Source: Siphonobacter sp047605205
GTDB lineage: Bacteria; Bacteroidota; Bacteroidia; Cytophagales; Spirosomataceae
Length of the DNA: 27,799 nucleotides
Direction: 5' to 3'
Assembly (NCBI GenBank): GCA_047605205.1
Contig: JASGGE010000037.1
Span: forward strand, 1 to 27,799
Part shown: positions 17,460-25,263 of the stretch, piece by piece
How positions within the stretch are numbered: position 1 is the stretch's first letter
Layout of the letters: every line of letters begins with the position of its first letter
Program-made: the position numbers and the translations under genes
Notes under the pieces: generated by a model
Seen by the model: the letters and a program-made list of their open reading frames with translations, nothing else
Databases searched by the model: none
Told to the model about the DNA's origin: nothing

Positions 17460-17491
17460 CAAAAATAAGAAGTAAAGGGGCTGATCTCAAA
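17460..17491 (-). promoter_or_regulatory. Consensus Bacteroidota promoter of the hydrolase-sirtuin operon
   Basis: On the minus strand, TTTG (17491-17488), a 20-bp spacer and TATTTTTG (17467-17460) match the TTTG/TAnnTTTG promoter of Bacteroidota. The GTG start codon follows the -7 box by only 4 nt, so the transcript would be leaderless or nearly so. A terminator for topA lies immediately upstream, confirming a new transcription unit. Confidence 0.72.
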
Positions 17492-17504
17492 CGATCATCA
17501 AAAA

Positions 17505-17535
17505 GAAAAGCTGCCATTCCGATTGGCAGCTTTTC
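17505..17535 (-). terminator. Rho-independent terminator of topA
   Basis: Perfect 12-bp arms GAAAAGCTGCCA (17505-17516) and TGGCAGCTTTTC (17524-17535) surround a 7-nt loop. Read on the minus strand it ends in CTTTTTG. It lies 57 nt beyond the topA stop and just upstream of the promoter of the next minus-strand operon. Confidence 0.88.
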
Positions 17536-17591
17536 TATAACGTATAGGAACCAAGTTTAATATCGTTTCAGGTTTTCTTCAATTCTGAAAC

Positions 17592-20057
17592 CTATTTTTT
17601 CCCTTCACCTAGCTCCAGGCATTGCTCCAATGTTAGCGAAGCCGGATCTGTACCTTTGGGGATTTTAACGTTTCGTTTGCCAATCTGAATATAAGGACCA
17701 TACTGACCGTTCAAAACCTTCACGCTGGCATTGCCCGGAAACTCCTTAATAATTTTATTGGCATCGGCGTTCCGTTTTTTTTCGATTACCTCAATAGCTT
17801 CCGCTAGTGAAATGCCATCCAGGTTAAAGCCCCGAGGTAAGGAATAAAACTTATTATCGTGCTTTACATAGGGGCCGAAACGACCTTTACCTTTGGTAAC
17901 GGGTAGATCCTCAAACGTACCAATGGTGTCAGAAGCTTCCGCTGAACGTTTTTCTTCAATTACCTCAATGGCACGTTCTTCATTAATAGTATATGGATCA
18001 TCAGAAGCCGTCAGATTATAGTATTTCTCATCAAATCGGATGTAAGGCCCTAGTTTACCCACATTGGCTATCAGTTCTTTTCCTTCGTATTCACCAACTG
18101 TTCGGGGAAGTTTGAATAATTCCAGAGCTTCTTCGAGTGTAATAGATTCCAGTAATTTGCCTTTTGGTAAGTTCGCATACTGAGGTTTTTGCTCGTCTTT
18201 TGCGTCTTTAGGCGTATCCCCTAATTGAGCATAAGGGCCGTATTTGCCAAGCCGTACGGAGACGGTTTTTCCTGTTTTAGGATCAACGCCTAATTCACGG
18301 GCTGAGGTTACGGAACTTTTCTGAGCACTGGAACTTTGTTCAATGGTTTGATGAAACGATTGGTAAAAGTTATCGATCATCCGTTGCCACTCGATCTGGC
18401 CTTCAGCAATCTTATCAAATTCACCTTCCATTTCTGCCGTAAACTGGAAGTCTACGACGTTGTCGAAGTTCTGAACCAGGAAGTCATTGACAATCATGCC
18501 AATAGTAGTGGGGAACAGCTTGGCCTTTTCAGTACCAAACATTTCTTTCCCTACTTTTTCGGTAATCTCGTCTTTCGTTAATGTTAACTCTTTGAATGAC
18601 CGCTCTTTGCCCGGACGATCTTCTTTCACAACGTATTCCCGTTTGATAATTGTTGAGATCGTAGGAGCATAGGTAGAAGGGCGACCAATACCCCGTTCTT
18701 CCAGTTCTTTTACCAGACTTGCTTCCGTAAATCGGGCGGGTGGGCGGCTAAAGCGTTCGGTTGCTTTCAGATTATCCAGGTTCAGAATCTGACCAATCGT
18801 AAGCGGAGGTAACATGCCTTTGCTTTCTTCGTCTTCATCATCTTTTGATTCCAGATATACCTTGAGAAAACCGTCGAATTTTATCACCTCTCCTTGGGCA
18901 ATGAGTTCTTCAGGCGTAGTCGAGATGGAAATGGTTGCTGTTGTGCGTTCCAATTGGGCATCGGCCATTTGTGAGGCAATAGCTCGTTTCCAGATGAGTT
19001 CGTACAAACGTTGTTCCTGACGTGTTTCTCCCGCTGAAGTCACCGAAAAGTCAGTCGGTCGAATGGCTTCGTGAGCTTCCTGTGCTGACTCGTTTTTGGT
19101 TTTATACCGGCGTTCCTGCGAATACTTCTCTCCAAATTGATCAGTGATTGAAGTTTTCGCTTTTGCTATCGCTTCTTCACTCAAATTGGTTGAGTCGGTT
19201 CGCATATAGCTGATCTTCCCGGCTTCATACAGTTTCTGAGCGTATAGCATTGTAGAAGCTACCGAAAAACTAAGCTTGCGGCTGGCTTCCTGCTGTAAAG
19301 TAGAAGTGGTGAATGGCGGTGCTGGTGTTTTTTTAGCGGGCTTCGTCTCAAGATTGCGAATTCGAAACGTTGCTCCTTTACATTTTTCCAGGAACGTACG
19401 AGCCTGTTCTTCGGTATCGAAGTTTTTAGGAAGCTCGGCGTTTAGAATCTTCCCACCTTCCAGCAAAAACTGAGCAATTACCTTATAACTGGACTTTGTC
19501 TGGAACTTTTCAATACTACGTTCCCGCTCGACAACCAGTCGAACGGCAACGGATTGCACCCGGCCCGCCGAAAGGCCACGCTTGACTTTATCCCATAATA
19601 CTGGCGACAATTCAAAACCTATCAGACGGTCCAGCACACGGCGGGCCTGCTGGGCATTCACCAGGTCCTGATTAATAGTACGAGGGTTTTGAAGAGCCTT
19701 TTGGATTGCCGTTTTTGTGATTTCACGGAAGACAATTCGCTTCGTAGAATCGGGTAATCCGAGGGTTTCTTTTAGATGCCATGAAATAGCCTCTCCTTCG
19801 CGGTCATCGTCTGTTGCCAGCCATACTTCCTGCGAGGATTTAGCTAATTGACGTAGTTCATTGACGACTTTAATCTTATCCGGCGATACTTCGTACGTCG
19901 GAACAAAACCATGCTGAATATCCACAGCAAGGCCTTTGTCGGGCAAATCACGCACATGCCCAAAACTCGATTTTACCTGAAAATCAGTACCCAGGTAACC
20001 CTCGATGGTTTTGGCCTTAGCGGGAGACTCCACAATAACGAGATTCTTCTTAGCCAT
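17592..20057 (-). CDS. topA: DNA topoisomerase I (type IA)
   Basis: The enzyme relaxes negatively supercoiled DNA in the cytoplasm by single-strand passage. I start it at ATG 20055-20057 (MAKKNLVIVESPAKAKTI, 821 residues). A longer frame to 20105 adds 16 residues that match nothing in the family and would cover the likely promoter. The Toprim domain is at the N-terminus, with E10 in VIVESPAK and the acidic triad in ATDDDREGEAI. The active-site tyrosine is Y284 in ISYMRTDSTNLS. The C-terminus lacks the four-cysteine zinc fingers of E. coli TopA and instead has four repeats containing GKYGPYAQLG, GKLGPYIRF, GRFGPYVKH and GQYGPYIQIG (about 605-810). It is a monocistronic housekeeping gene followed by a strong terminator. 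Confidence 0.97.
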   Translation of the reverse strand: MAKKNLVIVESPAKAKTIEGYLGTDFQVKSSFGHVRDLPDKGLAVDIQHGFVPTYEVSPDKIKVVNELRQLAKSSQEVWLATDDDREGEAISWHLKETLGLPDSTKRIVFREITKTAIQKALQNPRTINQDLVNAQQARRVLDRLIGFELSPVLWDKVKRGLSAGRVQSVAVRLVVERERSIEKFQTKSSYKVIAQFLLEGGKILNAELPKNFDTEEQARTFLEKCKGATFRIRNLETKPAKKTPAPPFTTSTLQQEASRKLSFSVASTMLYAQKLYEAGKISYMRTDSTNLSEEAIAKAKTSITDQFGEKYSQERRYKTKNESAQEAHEAIRPTDFSVTSAGETRQEQRLYELIWKRAIASQMADAQLERTTATISISTTPEELIAQGEVIKFDGFLKVYLESKDDEDEESKGMLPPLTIGQILNLDNLKATERFSRPPARFTEASLVKELEERGIGRPSTYAPTISTIIKREYVVKEDRPGKERSFKELTLTKDEITEKVGKEMFGTEKAKLFPTTIGMIVNDFLVQNFDNVVDFQFTAEMEGEFDKIAEGQIEWQRMIDNFYQSFHQTIEQSSSAQKSSVTSARELGVDPKTGKTVSVRLGKYGPYAQLGDTPKDAKDEQKPQYANLPKGKLLESITLEEALELFKLPRTVGEYEGKELIANVGKLGPYIRFDEKYYNLTASDDPYTINEERAIEVIEEKRSAEASDTIGTFEDLPVTKGKGRFGPYVKHDNKFYSLPRGFNLDGISLAEAIEVIEKKRNADANKIIKEFPGNASVKVLNGQYGPYIQIGKRNVKIPKGTDPASLTLEQCLELGEGKK

Positions 20058-20090
20058 ATTTTCGACATTAGGTGTATGGGAAGCTGCCGC

Positions 20091-20118
20091 CAAAGTAAAT
20101 GACAAAATTGGAAATCAA
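20091..20118 (-). promoter_or_regulatory. Probable topA promoter
   Basis: On the minus strand TTACTTTG (20098-20091) is one base off TAnnTTTG, with TTG (20118-20116) 17 bp further upstream, a little short of the usual spacing. The predicted start is near 20085, leaving a leader of about 28 nt before ATG 20057. This placement argues against the longer reading frame starting at 20105. Confidence 0.45.
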
Positions 20119-20281
20119 CGCATTTATTTCCGTTAGAGTGATAAACTTATTTACTGGCAGAGGTGTTGAATTTACAACAAAACGTATGCCAGATTAGGAA
20201 GTCGAATGGTTATTAAAGCACTCATGTATAGTTTCTGAGCAGGAAATTCAGAATTTATCTAATGAGAAAAACTGAGTTTTG

Positions 20282-20289
20282 TAGCTTTG
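20282..20289 (+). promoter_or_regulatory. Consensus -7 box before aconitase
   Basis: TAGCTTTG matches TAnnTTTG exactly and would start transcription near 20295, about 38 nt before the ATG. I do not see a clear TTTG at the -33 position. Confidence 0.5.
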
Positions 20290-20332
20290 GATTTAGATCC
20301 TGTTCCTTGTATTATTTTAACATTTATAGACG

Positions 20333-22600
20333 ATGGCTTTTGACATTGATATGATTAAGGCCCTGTACGCCCGGATGCCAGAACGAGTGGCAACCGCAAG
20401 GCAAGTGCTGGGCCGTCCGCTAACTCTTTCGGAGAAGATTTTGTATTCTCACTTATGGGAAAACCCTCTGGTATCTGCCTATACGCGTGGCAAAGATTAC
20501 GTTGATTTTGCCCCTGACCGCGTAGCAATGCAGGATGCAACGGCTCAGATGGCCCTGCTTCAGTTCATGCAGGCTGGCCGCCCAAAGGTTGCCGTGCCTT
20601 CAACCGTACACTGTGACCACCTGATTCAAGCAAAAGTAGGAGCGGAAATAGATTTAAATAATGCAGTACAACAGTCGAAGGAAGTATTTGATTTTCTTTC
20701 TTCGGTATCTAATAAATACGGAATTGGTTTCTGGAAACCAGGTGCTGGTATTATTCACCAGGTCGTTCTTGAGAACTATGCTTTTCCAGGTGGTATGATG
20801 ATCGGTACGGACTCGCACACGCCTAATGCAGGTGGCTTGGGTATGGTGGCGATTGGCGTGGGAGGGGCAGACGCCTGTGACGTTATGGCGGGGCTGGCCT
20901 GGGAATTGAAAATGCCAAAACTGATTGGTGTGAAACTAACCGGTAAGTTAAGTGGCTGGGTTTCTGCGAAAGATGTTATTCTTTGGGTGGCTGGTCAGTT
21001 AACGGTAAAAGGTGGAACTGGTGCAATTGTAGAATACTTTGGCCCTGGTGCCGAAAGTCTTTCAGCTACTGGTAAAGGTACCATTTGTAACATGGGTGCT
21101 GAAATTGGTGCAACTACTTCAATCTTCGCCTATGATGAGAAAATTGCTGCTTATCTGAAAGGTACCAGCCGGGCAGACGTAGCTGAACTGGCAGACAGCG
21201 TAGCGGAATACCTGCGTTCAGATGATGAAGTTTATGCTGATCCGGCTGCTTATTATGACCAACTGATTGAGCTTGATCTGGATACACTTGAGCCACACAT
21301 CAACGGTCCTTTCACGCCAGATTTGGCCTGGCCTCTTTCTAAATTTGCTCAGGCAGTAAAAGAAAATAACTGGCCTGCTGAGCTGGAAGTTGGTTTGATC
21401 GGTTCCTGTACGAACTCGTCATACGAAGACATTAGCCGTGCGGCTTCTTTAGCTCAGCAGGCTGTTGATAAAAAACTGAAGGCAAAGGCAGAGTATACCA
21501 TTACTCCTGGTTCTGAAACGGTACGCTACACCATCGAACGTGACGGATTTATCAAAACCTTCGATACTATGGGAGCCGTAGTGATGGCTAATGCGTGTGG
21601 TCCTTGTATTGGTCAGTGGGCTCGTCATACCAATGATCCCACCAGGAAAAACTCCATTATTACTTCGTTCAACCGGAACTTCAAGGCTCGTAACGATGGT
21701 AACCCAAACACGCACGCATTTGTAGCTTCACCAGAAATCGTAACCGCGTTTGCAATTGCCGGTGATCTGACATTCAACCCCCTTACTGATACCTTGCTTA
21801 ACGAAGAAGGGGTAGCCGTAAAACTGGATGAGCCAAAAGGCCCTGAATTACCACCACGTGGTTTTGATGTTGATGATCCGGGGTATCAGGCTCCCGCTGA
21901 AGATGGTTCTAAAGTAGAGGTTATCGTTTCTCCTACTTCAGATCGTTTACAATTACTTGAACCATTCGCTGCCTGGGAAGGTACTGACCTGAAAGGTTTG
22001 AAACTGCTCATCAAAGCAAAAGGCAAGTGTACGACCGATCATATTTCAATGGCAGGCCCATGGTTAAAATTCCGTGGTCACCTGGACAATATTTCAAATA
22101 ACCTGCTGATTGGTGCTACGAATTATTTCAACGACAAAGCCAATGAAGTAAAAAGCCAGTTAACGGGTGAGTTTGGTACCGTGCCGGGTGTACAACGTGG
22201 TTATAAAGCGGCTGGTATCGGAACGATTGTAGTAGGGGATGAGAATTACGGGGAAGGTTCATCACGCGAACACGCTGCCATGGAGCCTCGTCACCTGGGA
22301 GTTCGTGCGATTCTGGTGAAATCATTTGCCCGTATCCACGAAACCAACCTGAAAAAACAAGGTATGTTGGCCCTGACGTTTGCTGACACGGCCGATTACG
22401 ATAAGATTCTTGAAGATGATACGATTGATATCGTAGGCCTGAACGAATTTGCTCCGGGCAAGCAGTTGACCATTGTATTACATCACGCTGACGGAACAAC
22501 GGATTCATTCCCGGTAAACCATACTTACAACGACGCTCAGATTGAGTGGTTCAAAGCCGGTGGTGCCCTAAACATCATCCGCCGTAGTGTAGGAGCGTAA
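20333..22600 (+). CDS. acn: Aconitate hydratase (mitochondrial-type)
   Basis: This TCA-cycle enzyme interconverts citrate and isocitrate in the cytoplasm using a [4Fe-4S] cluster. The 755 residues match the mitochondrial aconitase class rather than the roughly 890-residue bacterial AcnA or AcnB. Cluster cysteines are C359 in IGSCTNSSYED and C422/C425 in NACGPCIGQW. Active-site motifs GTDSHTPNAGGLG and GEGSSREHAAMEPR are present, and the C-terminal swivel domain (about 560-755) is complete. The gene stands alone, with its own probable -7 box at 20282-20289 and a terminator at 22622. Nothing is unusual apart from the mitochondrial-type class, which is normal in Bacteroidota. Confidence 0.97.
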   Translation: MAFDIDMIKALYARMPERVATARQVLGRPLTLSEKILYSHLWENPLVSAYTRGKDYVDFAPDRVAMQDATAQMALLQFMQAGRPKVAVPSTVHCDHLIQAKVGAEIDLNNAVQQSKEVFDFLSSVSNKYGIGFWKPGAGIIHQVVLENYAFPGGMMIGTDSHTPNAGGLGMVAIGVGGADACDVMAGLAWELKMPKLIGVKLTGKLSGWVSAKDVILWVAGQLTVKGGTGAIVEYFGPGAESLSATGKGTICNMGAEIGATTSIFAYDEKIAAYLKGTSRADVAELADSVAEYLRSDDEVYADPAAYYDQLIELDLDTLEPHINGPFTPDLAWPLSKFAQAVKENNWPAELEVGLIGSCTNSSYEDISRAASLAQQAVDKKLKAKAEYTITPGSETVRYTIERDGFIKTFDTMGAVVMANACGPCIGQWARHTNDPTRKNSIITSFNRNFKARNDGNPNTHAFVASPEIVTAFAIAGDLTFNPLTDTLLNEEGVAVKLDEPKGPELPPRGFDVDDPGYQAPAEDGSKVEVIVSPTSDRLQLLEPFAAWEGTDLKGLKLLIKAKGKCTTDHISMAGPWLKFRGHLDNISNNLLIGATNYFNDKANEVKSQLTGEFGTVPGVQRGYKAAGIGTIVVGDENYGEGSSREHAAMEPRHLGVRAILVKSFARIHETNLKKQGMLALTFADTADYDKILEDDTIDIVGLNEFAPGKQLTIVLHHADGTTDSFPVNHTYNDAQIEWFKAGGALNIIRRSVGA

Positions 22601-22621
22601 AAGTTAGACTTTATTTCTGAT

Positions 22622-22654
22622 AAAATACCCCCGCCAATTGGTTGGGGTATTTTT
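22622..22654 (+). terminator. Rho-independent terminator of aconitase gene
   Basis: Arms AAAATACCCC (22622-22631) and GGGGTATTTT (22644-22653) are perfect 10-bp complements, followed by T, 21 nt after the stop. The gap from here to the DinB-like gene end at 22846 contains no gene I can support. Confidence 0.85.
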
Positions 22655-22845
22655 GTTGAAGTTATTAAAATGAAGACTTCTTTATGTATTATTAAAACGT
22701 TTTTGGTACGTCAGATTTCAATATAATACAACAAAATGTTAGTGATTGAAGCTTTAGAATGGCTAATGGTACAAAAAATTGAAATGTTTGGGTACGGTAA
22801 CGCAGTGGTAACCCGATGAATAGGGCAGGAAACGAGTGTGTACGT

Positions 22846-23343
22846 TTATTCTAAGCCCTTTACCGTTACTAACAATTGCCCCAGGTGCCGCATGGTATGT
22901 TCGGCCGCGTGGACATACAACCCAATAACTGTAGACGGAATTTGGGATCTGCCGACTCCTCTCACCTGCGTTAAGGTATTTATGTCCGTTTGGCGAAGTT
23001 GCTGTAAAGCTTTATCAATCTGTATATTAAAGGCTTCAACCAATGCAATTGATGAAATCCCGGTGGCTAAACCTTCGGCCTGTAGATATTCAAACTGTTC
23101 GTGGGTGAGTTGCTCGCCACGTGCGTAGGTAAATAAGCGATCAAGCACCCCCGTTAAATGCTGTAAATGAAAACCAGCGGAAGCTAATCCGGCTGGACGC
23201 TCCCAAAGCCGAATATCATCATACGAGTTCATTAATTGAGCGAGTTCTTCACGGGCCTGCAATAAGGCATGAGCAACAGGTTGAACCAGTACGGGCATGT
23301 CGGGTAATGGGCCACGTAACCAAACTTCTAGAGAGTCAGGCAT
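22846..23343 (-). CDS. DinB-like four-helix bundle protein
   Basis: This is a putative metal-binding protein of the DinB/YfiT superfamily, 165 residues from the ATG at 23341-23343. The family triad-type histidines are visible: H59 and H62 in AGFHLQHLTGVLDRL, and H145, H149 and H153 in HAAEHTMRHLGQL. The four-helix pattern and the late HxxxHxxxH helix are typical. A TTG at 23362-23364 would add seven residues and overlap the upstream gene; the ATG is preferred because it leaves a clean 10-nt gap. Family members include thiol S-transferases (bacillithiol or mycothiol linked), but the function here is unknown. It is probably the last gene of an operon with the YdeI-like gene and the small lipoprotein. 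Confidence 0.83.
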   Translation of the reverse strand: MPDSLEVWLRGPLPDMPVLVQPVAHALLQAREELAQLMNSYDDIRLWERPAGLASAGFHLQHLTGVLDRLFTYARGEQLTHEQFEYLQAEGLATGISSIALVEAFNIQIDKALQQLRQTDINTLTQVRGVGRSQIPSTVIGLYVHAAEHTMRHLGQLLVTVKGLE

Positions 23344-23353
23344 AGTTAAAAAA

Positions 23354-23848
23354 TTACTTGACAACCAGCCCTCGAAAACTTTCTTTACCGGGTGCCATTG
23401 ATTTTAAATTTCGAAGGATCAATAAGGCCCGATCTACTCGTAGTTGAGAGTTTTTTACTTCCAGGACATATCGAATTATAAAACGTTGCTTTCCTCCAAC
23501 GAGCTTTTTATATCGTTCGTGTGAAATCGGATCCTGATCGAGAGCAACTTGTAGCTCTTCGGGCATATCTAGTCCATATTCAGTTGTATCTTCCGTTAAC
23601 ATAACAGATACCTGATCTCCCAACTTCACCTGGAGCTTCTGCATACGCTGACTGGTAATAGTAACATAGGCTTGTCCATCTTTTAAAGGAGTTAACCCAC
23701 ATTGCCAGCTAAGAACTTCGTTGACGGTACAAAGAAGACGAGTATTTAATCCGCCAACCTCTTGAACAATTTGTTGAGAAATTAGAAGGTAGTGCGTATT
23801 AATCAGGTGATCGAGCCGATCAATGGTGGTCATAAAGGACACAGTCAT
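23354..23848 (-). CDS. YdeI/OmpD-associated (OmdA) family protein with DUF1905-like N-terminus
   Basis: This is a cytoplasmic protein of 164 residues if started at ATG 23846-23848. Alternatives are ATG 23833 and a GTG at 23878 that would overlap the small lipoprotein gene. The N-terminal half resembles DUF1905: KDGQAYVTITSQRMQKLQVK and LGDQVSVMLTEDTTEYGLD form a small beta-barrel. The C-terminal part (MPEELQVALDQDPISHERYK, then RVDRALLILRNL) matches the YdeI/OmdA helical domain. Members have been linked to protection against antimicrobial peptides or bacteriocins, but the evidence is thin and the role here is open. It lies 16 nt after the small lipoprotein gene and 10 nt before the DinB-like gene, indicating one operon. 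Confidence 0.78.
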   Translation of the reverse strand: MTVSFMTTIDRLDHLINTHYLLISQQIVQEVGGLNTRLLCTVNEVLSWQCGLTPLKDGQAYVTITSQRMQKLQVKLGDQVSVMLTEDTTEYGLDMPEELQVALDQDPISHERYKKLVGGKQRFIIRYVLEVKNSQLRVDRALLILRNLKSMAPGKESFRGLVVK

Positions 23849-23864
23849 ATGGGGTACTATATGA

Positions 23865-24044
23865 TTATGATCGACCACCGCCGAAAAGCTTGGAAACTAG
23901 CCAGATAACTAATCCGATTCCTAAGAATACCAGAATAACACCCGTCCAGACACCGGTTTTGAAAATATCCATAATTGCCTGACAGCTAGAAAGACTAACC
24001 ATCAGAAATACACATAGAACGGAAAGAGATAAGGTACGTTTCAT
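23865..24044 (-). CDS. Small membrane lipoprotein, 59 residues
   Basis: This short gene encodes a 59-residue protein beginning MKRTLSLSVLCVFLMV and ending SKLFGGGRS. A lipobox LSSC places the lipidated cysteine at residue 21. A single transmembrane helix follows (TGVWTGVILVFLGIGLVIWL, about residues 31-50). Similar tiny lipoprotein-plus-helix proteins occur in Bacteroidota without assigned function, as I recall. Coding is supported by the signal sequence, the lipobox, and a promoter with correct spacing at 24080-24110. The stop is 16 nt before the YdeI-like ATG, so it is probably the first gene of that operon. Confidence 0.8.
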   Translation of the reverse strand: MKRTLSLSVLCVFLMVSLSSCQAIMDIFKTGVWTGVILVFLGIGLVIWLVSKLFGGGRS

Positions 24045-24079
24045 AAGCAGTGAAAGAGTATAATAAGGCCCATTATGCT

Positions 24080-24110
24080 GAAAAATAACTGTACCAGTAA
24101 CACACCCAAA
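24080..24110 (-). promoter_or_regulatory. Promoter of the small lipoprotein - YdeI - DinB operon
   Basis: On the minus strand TTTG (24110-24107), a 19-bp spacer and TATTTTTC (24087-24080) fit the Bacteroidota promoter with one mismatch in the -7 box. The predicted start is near 24073, about 30 nt before the lipoprotein ATG. Confidence 0.6.
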
Positions 24111-24131
24111 GCAACTCTTTAAAAATTTTAT

Positions 24132-24290
24132 TTACAAAAAATCACTCCGAATATCTGCCTGTTGAATCCTGAATATCCAAAGAAGTGCAAATACTGTTCC
24201 AAAATAGTCATTATACTCATTATACAAATTCTGAAAAATGAAACGAATGGCCCCCCCCAAACGGACGAGTATATAAGGAGAAGCCCCCAT
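24132..24290 (-). CDS. Doubtful small hypothetical protein, 52 residues
   Basis: An open frame from ATG 24288-24290 encodes MGASPYILVRLGGAIRFIFQ followed by an aromatic stretch (NLYNEYNDYFGT) and a second hydrophobic stretch. It fills most of the gap between the satD terminator and the small-lipoprotein promoter. The glycine pair is encoded by a run of eight G on the coding strand (24251-24258), which is slippage-prone. No promoter is evident, and the frame continues open upstream to a TTG at 24323 through the satD terminator. It may be coding or may be chance. Confidence 0.3.
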   Translation of the reverse strand: MGASPYILVRLGGAIRFIFQNLYNEYNDYFGTVFALLWIFRIQQADIRSDFL

Positions 24291-24301
24291 TACTCGGTTA
24301 G

Positions 24302-24341
24302 AAAAAATCTCCCGAATTCTCAAAAGACCTGATTCGGGGGG
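24302..24341 (-). terminator. Rho-independent terminator of satD-like gene
   Basis: On the minus strand the stem pairs 24332-24341 with 24308-24317 (core CCCGAAT/ATTCGGG extended by a G-C and two wobble pairs) and is followed by TTTTTT (24307-24302). It begins 7 nt after the stop codon of the SatD-family gene. Confidence 0.7.
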
Positions 24342-24347
24342 GAAGAG

Positions 24348-24998
24348 TTAGCGGCTTTTCATTAACTCAGCATACCGTTTTACGAATGCATCAATGGCTG
24401 GCCAGCACGCTGCATTAGATCGTTGGTTTACGGCAGATTGAGTAATGCCCAACTCAGAAGAAATTTCATTTTCAATTTTTCCCATCAATTTTAAATAAAT
24501 AACATCGGCCTGAGTAGGAGTCCACCGACTCGTGATGGTCTCTAGTAAAATGAAGCCTACATTCAATTCCCGATCTAAGTCGGGCCATGCCGAAAAAATG
24601 GTTAATCGTTGAAGTTTACCAGGAGTATTCAATAACTCATCCGCACGATCAAAGGCTTCGCCTTCTGCTTCTGATAAACGCGTGTTCGCAGAAGACTCAA
24701 TTTTACCTGCTCCAATTCCAATCCGGGCATCGAGTTTCTGCCCGGAATAAAAATCACTTTTCAAAAAGGCTCTAATAAGAAGGGCCACCCGCAAAGCTTC
24801 AGATGGGGTATCTATTAAAACCTGAAAACGTTCTCCCCGGGATAACTCAAAAGGAAATTTAAGGTTTAGAGCATTCCGATCTTTTTCTTCAAATTGAGTA
24901 AAAAACGTAGACAAATTACGTTGCATCTTTTTTCGTTCAGGAAGCTTTAAATGCTCCGAATCCAGGACTTCACCTGACAAAACAGAATACGTAGCCAT
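24348..24998 (-). CDS. SatD-family protein with C-terminal HTH
   Basis: This is a 216-residue protein of the SatD family, named after the Streptococcus mutans acid-tolerance gene; the biochemical role is unknown. The N-terminal domain starts MATYSVLSGEVLDSEHLK, the family's GD/E-V-x-DS motif, and continues with RGERFQVLIDTPSEALRVAL, LDARIGIGAGKI and EAEGEAFDRADELL, a fold reminiscent of nucleotide-cyclase-like domains. The C-terminus (about 160-216) reads WTPTQADVIYLKLMG, then EISSELGITQSAVNQR, a sigma-region-4-like HTH, so the protein probably binds DNA. It stands alone with its own terminator. A perfect 13-bp inverted repeat begins 40 nt before the start and is a candidate operator. Confidence 0.82.
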   Translation of the reverse strand: MATYSVLSGEVLDSEHLKLPERKKMQRNLSTFFTQFEEKDRNALNLKFPFELSRGERFQVLIDTPSEALRVALLIRAFLKSDFYSGQKLDARIGIGAGKIESSANTRLSEAEGEAFDRADELLNTPGKLQRLTIFSAWPDLDRELNVGFILLETITSRWTPTQADVIYLKLMGKIENEISSELGITQSAVNQRSNAACWPAIDAFVKRYAELMKSR

Positions 24999-25037
24999 AA
25001 TTAAATTAGTATGGTAGTTATTAAAAATCTAATATAA

Positions 25038-25069
25038 TACAATTATTAGGTTAATGCCTAATAATTGTA
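25038..25069. repeat. Perfect 13-bp inverted repeat upstream of the satD-like gene
   Basis: Arms TACAATTATTAGG (25038-25050) and CCTAATAATTGTA (25057-25069) are exact complements around TTAATG. No T-run follows on either strand, so it is not a standard terminator. It lies between the divergent SatD and lipoprotein/leader transcripts and could be an operator for either. Confidence 0.6.
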
Positions 25070-25167
25070 AATAATAAGAAAAAAGATTAATAATTTGTTT
25101 TGAAAAGATCTGATAATGAGCTTGGTATGTTAAACTTTCTTAAGACAACCATTCTGAACACTAGGGT

Positions 25168-25263
25168 ATGAAACTGGCCCGTTTCTTACGTTATTTGCCA
25201 GAGAATTTGGTACGCTTTTATTCAATAACAGCTACTCATTTACACCGACTATATCCAATCTAG
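25168..25263 (+). CDS. Possible 31-residue leader peptide
   Basis: An ATG at 25168 opens a 31-codon frame (MKLARFLRYLPENLVRFYSI and an end HRLYPI). Its TAG stop abuts the ATG of the lipoprotein gene with no spacing (TAGATG). The peptide is basic, aromatic and amphipathic, with no signal or membrane segment. Adjacent stop and start codons are typical of translationally coupled leader peptides, and no other ribosome-binding site is evident for the lipoprotein. The frame is short enough to be chance. Confidence 0.35.
   Translation: MKLARFLRYLPENLVRFYSITATHLHRLYPI

Noticed and set aside
20058..20105. N-terminal 16-residue extension of topA
   Set aside because: Family members start at MAKKNLVIVE; the extension starts at a non-ATG codon and covers the probable -7 box.
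22737..22820. 27-codon plus-strand frame after aconitase
   Set aside because: It is short, has no promoter, ribosome-binding site or recognisable sequence, and lies after a terminator; chance is the simplest explanation.
23344..23364. TTG start for the DinB-like gene
   Set aside because: It would overlap the upstream stop by 11 nt; an ATG at 23343 gives a normal 10-nt gap.
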